Source: Simmondsia chinensis (lineage: Eukaryota > Streptophyta > Magnoliopsida > Caryophyllales > Simmondsiaceae). Taken from it: 64,000 nucleotides of DNA. Positions 1-10,118 of the stretch are shown here, one piece after another (positions within the stretch are counted from its first letter, which is position 1; every line of letters starts with the position of its first letter). The DNA lies in assembly GCA_018398585.1 (NCBI GenBank), contig JAGTTD010000010.1:2435501-2499500 (forward strand), in the 5' to 3' direction. A model generated the notes under the pieces. The model saw nothing but the letters and a program-made list of their open reading frames with translations. It was not told the origin of the DNA and did no database searches. The position numbers were made by a program, and so were the translations under genes.

Positions 1-171
1 ACCATCTCCACCCAACAACCGTCCTTGCGCCAAAAAGTATGAGCCAGTTTGGATCGTGCTCCACCATAGATCATATGGGTTTTGGAGGAAGTGTCACGTG
101 GCTAAAGCATTAACTTGTTTTCTTTTTTCTTGCTTTCCTTTTCTATTTTGTTTCTGTTATCTTTGTTTTTT

Positions 172-290
172 GCTAGGAAATAACCTCTCATTAGGGTAAA
201 ACCTGAAGGGGTGAGACTGCGTACATTCTATCCCTCCCAAACTTTGCTTATGCGGGAACCCTTAAGGCACTAGGTCTGCTGTTGTTGTTG
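172..290 (+). mobile_element. 5'-truncated SINE, Angio-type tail
   Basis: Partial copy of the window's 5S-derived SINE family. Only the tail part remains: a 'gactgcgtacat' block, a C-rich run, 'gcgggaacccttaaggcac' and a TTG repeat. It is flanked by perfect 14-bp direct repeats (tatctttgtttttt) at 158-171 and 291-304, which I read as the target-site duplication. Confidence 0.85.
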
Positions 291-304
291 TATCTTTGTT
301 TTTT

Positions 305-748
305 TAGTCGACTTCTGTTATTGTTGTACTCACATATATATTAGCTAATATTATAATACAAAGTGAAGGTTTTAAGGTACAGTTAACCTGACTTGAACCA
401 TCCATTACTAGAAAAGTATCAATTGAACAAAACTTACTTTAGATCCCTAAAATCTCAGGACCGGCCCTGATCAACCTAGTTCAACCCATTTGCATATCCA
501 AGTCAGTCAGAACAACATACTCATTTTTAAGGAAAACACCCACGAATAAGGTTTGATTTAAATGTCAAAACTAGATTTGAACGAAACTGAGAAGATGACA
601 GAGATTGAAAATAATGACACAAAGATCTACATGAACCCTTAAATGAGAAAAAAAACCACAGCGGAGGTAAAAAGCTTTCACTATGAATCTGAATGAAGGA
701 TATAAGAAAACAACAACATAAGCTAACATCATATATATAAGCACACAA
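305..748. other. Intergenic, no gene seen
   Basis: AT-rich DNA. Open frames here are short and low-complexity and show no recognisable domain. I see nothing to annotate. Confidence 0.5.
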
Positions 749-1272
749 CCGAAACCTTAGATTACAGTATTTCTAAGCCAGCTCTGATATAAAGATCTCT
801 ACTTTACACTATAGACTTCCGTTTCAAAACCGAAACCTAAAAATTTGAGACACAACATAATGATAACAACATACAACCAAAACTCTAGATTATAGGTAGT
901 ATCAAGCCAGCTCCGAACTAAAGATACCTACTTTCCACTATAGACTTCCATTTTTTTTTAATAATTAAGAGGAGTATAGAAAGAGTCTTTACCTAAGAGG
1001 GTACCAACAACCTAGTACAGGATTCCATTAGAACTCATATTTCACCCTTCAGGTTGGGGATTCTCGAAAGCAACCTCCCTTCAGGGTGCTCTCCTAAAAG
1101 GAGAAAACTGCGTACATCTATCCCCCTTAAACTCTGCTTAGGCGGAAGCCCCATGGGGCACTGAAAATAATAGTTTTTATAGAAAGAGTCTCTAAAATAA
1201 TAATAAAGCATATAGACTTTCGTTTTAAAACCGAAACCTGAATATTTAAGACACGACACAATGATAAGAAAT
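749..1272. repeat. Tandem repeat, unit about 130 bp, split by a SINE
   Basis: A unit containing 'actatagacttcc', 'aaaccgaaacct' and 'gacacaacataatgataa' occurs at about 749-875 and 876-960. Its last part recurs at about 1205-1272. The SINE at 989-1177 interrupts the second unit, so the tandem array is older than the SINE. Confidence 0.6.
989..1177 (+). mobile_element. 5S-derived SINE with internal deletion
   Basis: Head trace 'ggattccattagaactc' (5S rRNA-like) joins directly to the body (caggttggggattctcg), then 'aactgcgtacatc' and 'ggcggaagcc'. Most of the 5S promoter region is deleted. Perfect 14-bp target duplications (tatagaaagagtct) lie at 975-988 and 1178-1191. Confidence 0.85.
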
Positions 1273-1463
1273 TATGTTGGCCATAGAGAGTGGCCAAGGG
1301 CATCATGCATTTGTTGTTATGTTCTAACATCATTAATGCGAGGGGCCAATCAAAGGCAAAGACACGTGCGAGTGGTCCACGACACTTACACTTAACAAAG
1401 TTCCATTTTTGGCATACCAATTAGTTTCAAATTAGATTGCATCTGACTGAATTAAATTTAATT

Positions 1464-2640
1464 AAATTCTAATAACGATCAGTTTTATACTGAATAATAG
1501 TAAGTGGTAGTAGTTTTATTTCAGGTCAATTTATTTGGCCCAGTCTGAGTGTCAGCCTAGGTAGGCAAACGCTTCTGGGAGTTCGTCTTTTGGTGTCTTC
1601 ACTAGTGGGGTTTTTTTTGGCTTGTATCGAGTTACTTTTGGTGTTTTTTTTCTCTTTGCTATTCGTTGCTATGGTTGGGAAGTTGTTTTTCTTTTGGTAT
1701 TTTTGCTTCTGCTTTTTGTGTGTTCTATCGGCTGTTGTGGGTTTGGTTCTAAGCGTTGTACTTGTCTTTGTTTTTTTTTGCAGGTTTCCTTGTTATTTTT
1801 CCTTTGTCACACTTTGTATGTATTCTCCGGGTCTCTTATTTGAGGCGCTGGCTTTTTGTATTACGAGTTTTCCTCGCTAATTATAAAAAAAAAACAAAAA
1901 GAACGGTACAGGCAAATAGAAAGACAAACAAAGTTTGTCAAACCAAACCATAAAATCCCAAAGAAAAGCGAAATTAAAAAAAAAAAAAGAGAGAAAGGGG
2001 AAAGGAAATGGGAACGAGTGACTATGCGACACACTTTTGATCGACACAGTGAAACGACAAACGAATTATTCACTATCTTGTGAGCTAGACATTGACATAG
2101 CTAGACTCCCGCTATATATATGTCTGCACTGACACTGCTAATGAAACCTTGAGCACAAAGGGAAGCTAGATATTAACACTGTCAACTCCTCGTTAGACCA
2201 AATACTAATTAAATCCTGATAATGACCAATTTCATACTAAATAATAATAAGTGGTAATAGTTTTATTTTGGATCGATTTATTTGGTCCAATTTGAGTGTC
2301 ATCCCAGATCGACAAACAGAACGGTATAAGCAAATAGAAAGACAAATAAAGTTCATCGATCAAACCCATAGTATCTCAAATAAAAATGAAAATGAAAACA
2401 ACAAAAAGGGGAAAGAAAATGGGAACGATGGACAACTCGACACACTTTTGATCAACACAGTGAAATGACAACCAATTATTCACCGTCCTATGAGCTAAAC
2501 ACTTACATATTCTCCTGCTATATGTATATACATCTATATCCGCACAGACACTCCTAATGAAAACGTGAGCACCAAAGGAAGTTAGACTTCGACATATTAA
2601 CACTGTCAACTGCTCGTTAGACCAAATACTAATAAACTAC
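1464..2640. repeat. Direct duplication of a segment of about 430 bp
   Basis: The stretch starting near 1464 (ctaataacgatcagtttt) and ending near 2205 is repeated, diverged, from about 2206 to 2640. Shared blocks in the same order include 'aagtggtagtag', 'caaatagaaagacaaa', 'cacacttttgatc' and 'gttagaccaaatactaat'. The first unit is longer because of an insertion at about 1574-1895. I recognise no gene in either unit. Confidence 0.7.
1574..1895 (+). mobile_element. Insertion resembling a LINE 3' end
   Basis: About 320 bp present only in the first unit of the duplication. It is T/G-rich and ends in an A-rich tail (ataaaaaaaaaacaaaaag). That fits the 3' untranslated end of an L1-type LINE, but no coding part is present and I found no clear target duplication. 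Confidence 0.4.
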
Positions 2641-3121
2641 TAAAGATCCAAATCAAGGATCGACATAGACTCAAACAGAAATCAGTCCAGCTAAATCCTT
2701 ATACAAGATAGCCAATTTTGTATAGATTTTAGGTACAAACCAATATTCGATAGATCCGGTGTCTAGATTTAGAAGACAAAGGGAAGAGGGAGAGCATGAG
2801 CTTTCATTATCATGGGAGTTGAGCATATGAATGAGTGTCACAAATATTAAAGTTGATGAAGACTTACCCTTGGCCATGTCTTCTATTGGTACATCACCTT
2901 CCTTCACTATAGGACCCCCTTTTTGACAACTATTGTTCCTTACAAAGATTCATAGTCATTTTTTGACTGTCTTCATACCGATACACTGTAAAATTGTGGC
3001 TCATCACTTGGTTCCAAGCTCTATTTGGCTGCACTAGCATCACCATCCACCACTGTATAGAAGACCCTGGCAGACTGATCTCAGTACTGTGAACCCGAGC
3101 CAGAATTATCACTCTTTAATA
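2641..3121. other. Intergenic, nothing firm
   Basis: The minus strand has an open frame of about 78 codons (2671-2907) with no domain I recognise. Its codons do not continue on either side. It may be a decayed retroelement fragment. Confidence 0.3.
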
Positions 3122-3123
3122 CG

Positions 3124-3243
3124 TACCCAAATTAGGTATTTAGGGTCTATAATATTAGGAATAATCCCCCTCCCTGGTGGGACCCACTATAATATCTATT
3201 GGACTATCCTAATATTATAGACCCTAAATACCTAATTTGGGTA
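3124..3243. repeat. Perfect 37-bp inverted repeat (hairpin MITE)
   Basis: The left arm at 3124-3160 starts TACCCAAATTAGG. The right arm at 3207-3243 is its exact reverse complement. They are separated by a 46-base spacer holding 'cctccctggtgggaccca'. Perfect arms suggest a young or conserved foldback element. I found no clear target duplication beyond the immediate flanks. Confidence 0.85.
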
Positions 3244-4512
3244 TCTATCACACTTTATGCTCCACAGTTTCCTCCTTAGAAAGTGCCTTCAGTGACAGAT
3301 CATGAGCAAAGATAGGGGGTTGTAGCCTGGCTTTGGCTATTTTGCACTTCTAGTTTAGTGGATTTTTTATACGTTAATTTCTTTCTACTGTTGTCTTGGT
3401 TTGTATTTATTGGAGGTTATCACTGATGTATTTCTTAGGGTTTATTTTATCGTCTTAATTATTAAAAATAAACAAAGTCTGCATAACAAGCCGACAAACA
3501 ACTACGAGGGTGCAAAAATGAAAAAAAAAAGAAAGAAATACAGGGTTTTGTATTTTTTCCTTTACTGTATATTTTGCTTTTTTTCATGGTATTAGAGCTA
3601 TGTATTCCACGGAGAGATTTCAAATTCATGTCCAAATAGTTTACCTTTATATTAATACAAATTTTACGTTGGAGTACAAATTGAGCATGTATGTCGTCCA
3701 TAGGCTAAAACATGAGTGATCGGTATGCTCTAATATTGGTCAAAATAATCTAATTTATTTCAAGTATTCGATTCTAATCAGTAGTTAAAATCACCACGTA
3801 CAGCTTGATTACTTTTAATTCTACACAATTTCATGTTTTAAATTTTTGTTTGTTCGTAAATTTGGCATACTATGTACTCTAACTTACCGATCTCATTTTG
3901 TATTGATGCTCAATATCAACTGTTAGAATTTAAAGCCAATCTTAGGTCTTCACCTATCAACCAACTGTCAGTCAATCAAAAATGTACACGTCAAAAATGG
4001 AAATACACCTAACCCCAAAACAAAAAAAAAAAAGAATTAAGTGAATGGGGAATCTTAACCAAACCTAAAAAGCACGTAGTAAAGCTCATTATTCTTCACA
4101 TGCAATATCGTAGAAGAGCAAAAAAGATAAATATTATATATACATAATATTTAAATTAAATAAATTTGTATCCATTCAAAGGCACATTAAACAAGGTAAA
4201 GGATAATGATATTTAAGAAATTCATTTAAAGTACAAAGTTAACCAATGGGGAAAGAGGATGGTGACCCTCTACTATTTAGATTCGGATATTAAACAATCA
4301 AATATGCTACGAGTCACGAGAAAACAAGTTACGAAAATAGCACGAGAAGAAAGGTGTTAGGAAGCAGTTTCTCGTTAACACATGTCATCTTCGTGCTATT
4401 ATTGTTAACCAAACCTAGTCGTGCTATTTTCGTGCGCCCAATTCTAGTGACGTGTAGCATTATTTTTAAACAATTAATAGAAGAATTTACCACTATTTCT
4501 AATTTAAATATC

Positions 4513-4546
<34 letters not shown>

Positions 4547-5139
4547 CTCAAAGTATTTTGGGTGTGAAAAGTTTCGTAATTGGGTGTCTTTACCGGATTA
4601 AGTGAATTTTTACTAGAATCCAATGAATTTTTCTCAAAATTTGCTCATGTAGCACATAATTCGATCAATGCATATGTGTTATATTAGTATTTTCAAGGAA
4701 ATTCGCTGAACTACAATAAAAATTTACTGAACTCCAGCAAGAGGTACAAATATATTATAGGAATTATGTGTTATATTAGCATTCCCTAAAAAATATCGAA
4801 TTTTAGCAGAAGTTGAGTATATATTGTCGTGAACATATTCTTTTTGCATTTTCCAATGAAAGTTCGTTGCTTGCGACTAAGGTTACCATGGACTTGAAAA
4901 TTTTAAAATTTAAGGTATCTCATTGTTTATATTAAAATGTCAAGATATTAAATAATAAATGATCAAATCTCAAAGTACCTAAATAATAAATTGACATAAA
5001 GATACAAGTTAACCAATGGGGAAAGAGAGAGGTGAGCCAGTAACTATTAAGATTAGGACATTAAATTAAACTATTAATAATCATTAATTAAGCGTAAAAT
5101 CATAGATAATGGGATATGACTGTAAAAATAGATTAATTT
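3244..5139. other. Intergenic AT-rich repeat remnants
   Basis: Holds a (TA)n microsatellite at about 4520-4545. A direct repeat 'aagttaaccaatggggaaag' occurs at about 4236 and 5008. There is also a widespread 'gataaattttt ... aaggtatct' repeat type near 4890-5000. No coding sequence was recognised. Confidence 0.5.
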
Positions 5140-5438
5140 AAGGATTATTTACACCAAAGATTTATGTACTTTATTCATTGTGTCAATTTGGTCTTTAAAC
5201 TAAATTTAGGTTGAGCTGTTGATAAATGTTTTAATGGTTCGGCTATAGGTTGATTAAATTGAGTTAACAGGTAGATTTGTAGTTGGTTACTTGCATCTAT
5301 TGCTATAAAAATTACATAGAATTTGACCAAAAAACTAAATTGGCATAATATACATTATAAAGGGACTAAAACAACATAACTACAAGTATAAAAACTAAAT
5401 TAATACAACGAAAAAAGTACATGGAATAAATAAGCCTT
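5140..5438. mobile_element. MITE-like element, about 300 bp
   Basis: The ends form an imperfect inverted repeat: AAGGATTATTTACACC on the left and the complementary GGAATAAATAAGCCTT on the right. 'gtgtcaatttggtc' and 'aaaactaaattaatac' are arranged symmetrically inside. Both flanks read 'aattt', a possible short target duplication. Class uncertain. Confidence 0.5.
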
Positions 5439-6639
5439 AATTTAATTAAGCCAATTGTTATTATTAGTGCAAAAATTTTTATTTTGAAGCAATAATATGA
5501 TTTAGTGTCCTTGTACAATTCAAATTAGTTGAAATTGAAGTTAAATTAACGATATAATTTTTAACAATTTAATTATATAAAATGCAAATGACACGGTATA
5601 AACCCATTCACTAAGTCAACATAAGCTCACTAGTCACCCGATCATTAATAATTTTGTTAACAACTTGACGCTAATTTTACTCTAAGGACTAAATTGATAC
5701 AAAATAAAAAGTACAGGAACTAAATTGACACGACTAAAAGTATAAAGACTAAATTGACACTTTAGGTAAAGTACAAAGATCTTTTGCATTAATAACCCTA
5801 AGACTTATAAATAATGAGAGCCACAAAATTGTCTGAAAAACTACGATTTGCTTCGTTAATAATAATTTTGTCCTGACAATAATATTATGCTTAATTAAAA
5901 CGAATAGGAAGCTTAGTTTATGAAGAACCATGCAGTCAAACATAGGAATAAGCATACGATTTAAAAAATTGGAGTAAATGGTAAATGTAGGAGACTTCAT
6001 TTTCAAACTTGGGGGGCTATTCTGCAAATTTCAAGAATCTCATAAATTATTTTTTAAAGCCCCAGGTGACGCATTTTTGGGTATCAAGATGCATGTCACT
6101 TTCACATACTATAAGCGCTTGTTCGGTTAACACGGAAACTAAATTCTTACAAGAATTTATATTTTTAAATAATTTAAATTTTATGTCAAATTTTTAAAAA
6201 ATAAGTACAAAGTGTTTGGTTGTTAGAATATGAAAAAGAAATAATAATAATTTTGAACTTGCTTAGGGAAGTTAGGTGAGTTACTTCCCCCTTTTTAAAT
6301 GAATTGAAAATTATTAAGCAATTTTCACTTTTACGTTCTGTAAATTTCTTGATAACCAAACAAGAGAAAAAACGTCAACTTCCCACGAATTTCGATTTCC
6401 TGCATGTATTTCCTGATAACCCCTTAACACCTCTGATTTTTAGAGTTTTAATATTAATTTATACTATTAATAAGTTTCGTTATTAAAATTTTTCTAATTT
6501 ATTCTATATAAAAAATTTTATTTAAAACTTTTGCTTAGAGCTCTAAAAATATCAGGACCGACCCTAGTCGGAATATGCCATTCGTTTAACAATACCAGAA
6601 GGAATATCCCTCTCAAAGGATATGAAACCCCCCAAAATG

Positions 6640-7143
6640 AAAAAAGGAAAAAAGAAATTAAGTATATGATTAAGTATAATTAATACAATTACGAGGCAGA
6701 AATGCATATATGCTAGCCGGATTCCCCCCTACGAATCCTACAACTTATGGCTTTCCGCCTCATTTGGTACGTAGGAAGTGAACACAGAAAATAAAAATTT
6801 CCAAAAGTACAGATTTTGACTCTTATTTGGTTAGTAGAAAGTAAAAAATCATAGAAAATACGGATTCTGACTCTTGTTTGGTTGGCAAAAAGTAGGCAGA
6901 ATGCGAGAAGTGAAATTATTAAGCAATTTTCAATTCCTTTAAAATACAAGAAGTAACTTACCTAGCTCCCCTAGATGAGTTCTAATTTATTCGTTTTTAA
7001 CTATCATGCGCAAGAAATTTCTATTTGTCATCCTGACAATCAAACGTGTTTTACCTACTTAATAGGAAGTTGACACAGGAATTGAACTTCAAATAAATAC
7101 AACTTCGCACATGAATTCAATTCATGTGGTAACCAAACGAGGC
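6640..7143 (-). repeat. Dispersed repeat, 'GTTTGGTT...ACATGAATT' family
   Basis: The right end (ttcaattcatgtggtaacca) mirrors 59515-59535 in reverse complement. The inner block 'aagtaacttacctagctccc' mirrors 59650-59685. It is probably a non-autonomous DNA transposon copy; terminal details are unclear. A third, partial copy lies near 21518-21715. Confidence 0.55.
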
Positions 7144-7415
7144 CTTAGTACTACTACATGTAATTTTATAATTATAGGACTAGTTAAAATTTAAAGTAAC
7201 AGAAGCAATTGTTTGAAACTCCTAATTTAACTGTCTTTCAAATTAGTTATGTTATCACCTTACCTGTACCACATATTACAATTCATAGTTGGGAAAATAA
7301 ATGACCTATACACTATCCTTTACAAACACATGTTGTACACTTATAATAAAGGACATATATATCAGTTGATATTATAGTCTACAGTAAATTATACAAGGTA
7401 CGCTTAAGTTGTCCT

Positions 7416-7619
7416 CTTGGGAGAGTAGTTAAGCATCGGATCCCATTAAAACTCCGAAGTTAAGCATTCTTGGTCAAGAGTAGTACCAAGATGGGTGACC
7501 TCTTGAGAAGTTCTCGTGTTATATCCCTCAGAAAGGGGGAAGGCTGCGTACATCCATCCCCCCCGGACTATGCTTAGACGAGAGTCCTTACAGTATTGAA
7601 AATGTTACTTTTTTTACAA
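7416..7619 (+). mobile_element. 5S-derived SINE, near full length
   Basis: Head at 7436-7515 reads 'ggatcccattaaaactccg', 'aagttaagcattcttgg', 'gagtagtaccaag' and 'atgggtgacctcttg', which are recognisable 5S rRNA box A and box C sequences. The body follows (aaggctgcgtacatcc). The tail is the 'attgaaaatgtt' type rather than a long TTG run. Perfect 12-bp target duplications (ttaagttgtcct) lie at 7404-7415 and 7620-7631. Confidence 0.9.
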
Positions 7620-8538
7620 TTAAGTTGTCCTAAACACTGTAGTCGCCAAAATAAAGGGGTCAAATCACATAAACTTGGAACCCGTAAAATCTCGAAACTA
7701 TGTCCCAGCGAAAATAATTTGGAGAATGATGACTTTATTATAGTTATTATGATTCAGATATAGGGCAAAATATTTATAAGGAAATTGAGGCACCTTGAGC
7801 CCTGCACATTTTGCATTACATTTATGTACTGTTCCTAAAGTTACCTACTACTCTACAAGTTTAGGCACTTTCCTATGTCATCTAGACTTGGCATCTGATG
7901 CAAAATCAACTCGCCCTTTATATATAATAATTTAGGGTAGAGGTCCTTCGAAAATAATCTATTTTTAAGGTACTATCCTGTGGAATAAAAGTTACGTATA
8001 AAGTCTCAGACTTTGTCTTGTGGGAGTTTCTTTGAGTCACTGGACTCCTGCTGCTGCTGCTGGTGAACCCTAATTTATATTAGGGTGTTTCTTATTTTAT
8101 AGTATAGAGTGCTAATATAGTTAAGAGGCTTATTCGGCGTCGTTTTCTTGTTTTTAATTTTGGTTTTTGAAACACTCAAAAATGGGTTTTAAATAGTTTC
8201 TTACTTTTGATTTTTTGTTTTTCGTTTGAAGCTATGAAAAATGAAAGTCAAAACCACCAAAAAAAAAAAAAAATTTAAATTATGGTTTAGTGTGTAAAGG
8301 AAGAAAAATTGTCAAAAAAAGAAAAACAAACACGCCTTAAACTATTAAATTATACTTGAAAAAAAGATATTTCAAAGAAAGAAAGAGAGAATATTGTTAA
8401 CGACTCCATATGAAAATCTAGTCAAAATCCCACATTACAGTTGCGACAGAAAAGAGATTAATATATAAACCTAATAATTTACTCATCCTAATTCCAGTTG
8501 ATTTTAAGATCAAACCCCACATGATCTTATATATGAAC
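7620..8538. other. Intergenic, no gene
   Basis: AT-rich. 8095-8340 resembles the 'gtttttgaaacact' non-autonomous repeats seen elsewhere in the window. No coding signal. Confidence 0.4.
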
Positions 8539-8546
8539 ATCGTATG

Positions 8547-9097
8547 TAGGGATGGCAATGGGGCGGGTAAAATCCGCTACTCGCTGGTACCCGCCCCGTT
8601 TGGGGCGGGTACGGGTATAAGTGGGGCGGGTAGTGGGTACGAGTTCGGTGTACCCGCCCCGTACACGTCATGGGTATGGGGTGGGTATGGGTATAGTTTT
8701 GTACCCGCCCCGCCCCGCCCCGCCCCGCTCCACTTCATACCCGCCATACCCGCATTATTTTGTACATAATTAACCTTCAAATTAAAAAAAATATGTGTTT
8801 AAATTCAATAACCCAAATTATTTATCAATGTTATAAAAAGAAATATAATTAATTTTTAAAAGTAGTATTAAATAACTAATATAACCCGGTATAGATAATC
8901 TTTTTCTAGGCACATTAGAGAGGGTACGGCGCGGTTAATGCATACCCGTTGGATACCAGCGGGTAATGGGGCGGGTACGGGTATCCACTTCATACCCGTG
9001 GCGAGTAATGGGGAGGGTATGGGTATAGAATTTATGTGGCGGGTACGGGTATGGAGGAGACACCCCCCGTACCCGCGTCGCCCCATTGCCATCCCTA
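8547..9097. mobile_element. GC-rich hAT-type MITE
   Basis: Terminal inverted repeats are TAGGGATGGCAATGGGGCGG at 8547 and the complementary ccccattgccatcccta ending at 9097. An exact 8-bp target duplication (atcgtatg) at 8539-8546 and 9098-9105 gives the hAT class. Both arms carry many copies of 'gcgggtacgggta' and its complement, with an AT-rich centre. The apparent open frames in the arms are by-products of this repeat. Confidence 0.9.
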
Positions 9098-9474
9098 ATC
9101 GTATGTTCTAACTGTATGGGTCTACCCTAAGGCCCAATGAAATTTATCAGATACTTCATAATTCTAATATACTAAATCTCAAATATTATAATCTTAAGAA
9201 AATAAAAGTATCGAAAATAATAAAATATAAAGAATCTAAACCATCACAAATGAACTTTCTTTTAGGCTCCTTTGCTTAGCCTTAACTTGGCCCAAAACAG
9301 CCCAATTACTTTTGGGTCAAGGACCAGTCCATCATAACCAAGGTCCACTGAAGCTTTTTGAAACAGCAAAAGATATGGACACACAAATCCAAGTATATGA
9401 TATGGGCTCAAAAACTTGCCACAACTACTTATTAGCTACTCAAAATATGTACTTTTTTCGTATATCAGGATAGA

Positions 9475-9607
9475 TGATCTCCTGGGAAGTCCTCATGTTG
9501 CACCTCTCAGGTTGGGGGTTCTTGATACCTTGAAGGGGGAAGGCTGCATGCATCCACCCCCACAGACCCGGCTTAGGTGGGAGCCCTTGGAGCATTGAGA
9601 ATGTTGT
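9475..9607 (+). mobile_element. 5'-truncated 5S-derived SINE
   Basis: Starts inside the 5S box C region (gatctcctgggaagtcctc), followed by 'caggttgggggttcttg', 'ggctgcatgcatccacccc' and 'gtgggagcccttgg', and ends 'attgagaatgttg'. I did not find a convincing target duplication. Confidence 0.75.
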
Positions 9608-9638
9608 ATGTTGCTTTATGGTAACAGATTATTAGTTT

Positions 9639-9872
9639 AGGGCACAATCAGTATCATTTTTTGTTTGTAATTTTTGGCTTCTAAGAAACTAAACATGTTG
9701 TATAGTGAGTTTTCTTGTTTCAAGGGTTACGCTTTCTTTTTTCTTTTTTTTTAATTTGAGTAGAACTTGAAAATAAGAAACCGGAAACAAGAAAAATTAT
9801 TTTCAAACTGATCTAAGATTCTCAAAAACCAATAATAGTAAGAAAAATGATAACAGACATGCCTTTATAAAA
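9639..9872. mobile_element. MITE of the 'GTTTGGTATC' family, degenerate
   Basis: One of six copies in the window built as an inverted repeat. The left side resembles 'tatcattttttgtttgtaa' with 'agaaactaaa'. The right side carries the complement and ends 'aaaaatgataacagacatgcc'. Other copies are at about 45230, 47348, 49733, 61568 and 63891. Confidence 0.55.
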
Positions 9873-10118
9873 GAAGTTACTAATTCAACATTACTTTTGA
9901 GAATCCAATGATTCTTTCTGCATCATTGGGTATACAAATTAGGCATTGACATTGGGTACATTTAGTATTTTCCGAATCTAAAAGTAATATCTAAGCAAGT
10001 TGAATAACCAAAATGTCAATCAATGTCATCTGCTAATGTCTATGCAACCTAGAAATAAAAATGTTGCAGCTTTCATAATGTCAAACCGTGTAAAGGTACT
10101 TACAGGAAACATGCTCGC

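Noticed and set aside
1590..1880. Membrane protein gene
   Set aside because: The hydrophobic frame comes from a T-rich LINE-like 3' region. It has no conserved domain and lies inside an insertion.
2671..2907. 78-codon minus-strand gene
   Set aside because: No recognisable domain, no splice partners and poor surroundings. It remains unexplained but is not supportable as a gene.
8521..8780. Proline/glycine-rich protein genes on both strands
   Set aside because: They are translations of the GC-rich MITE arm repeats.
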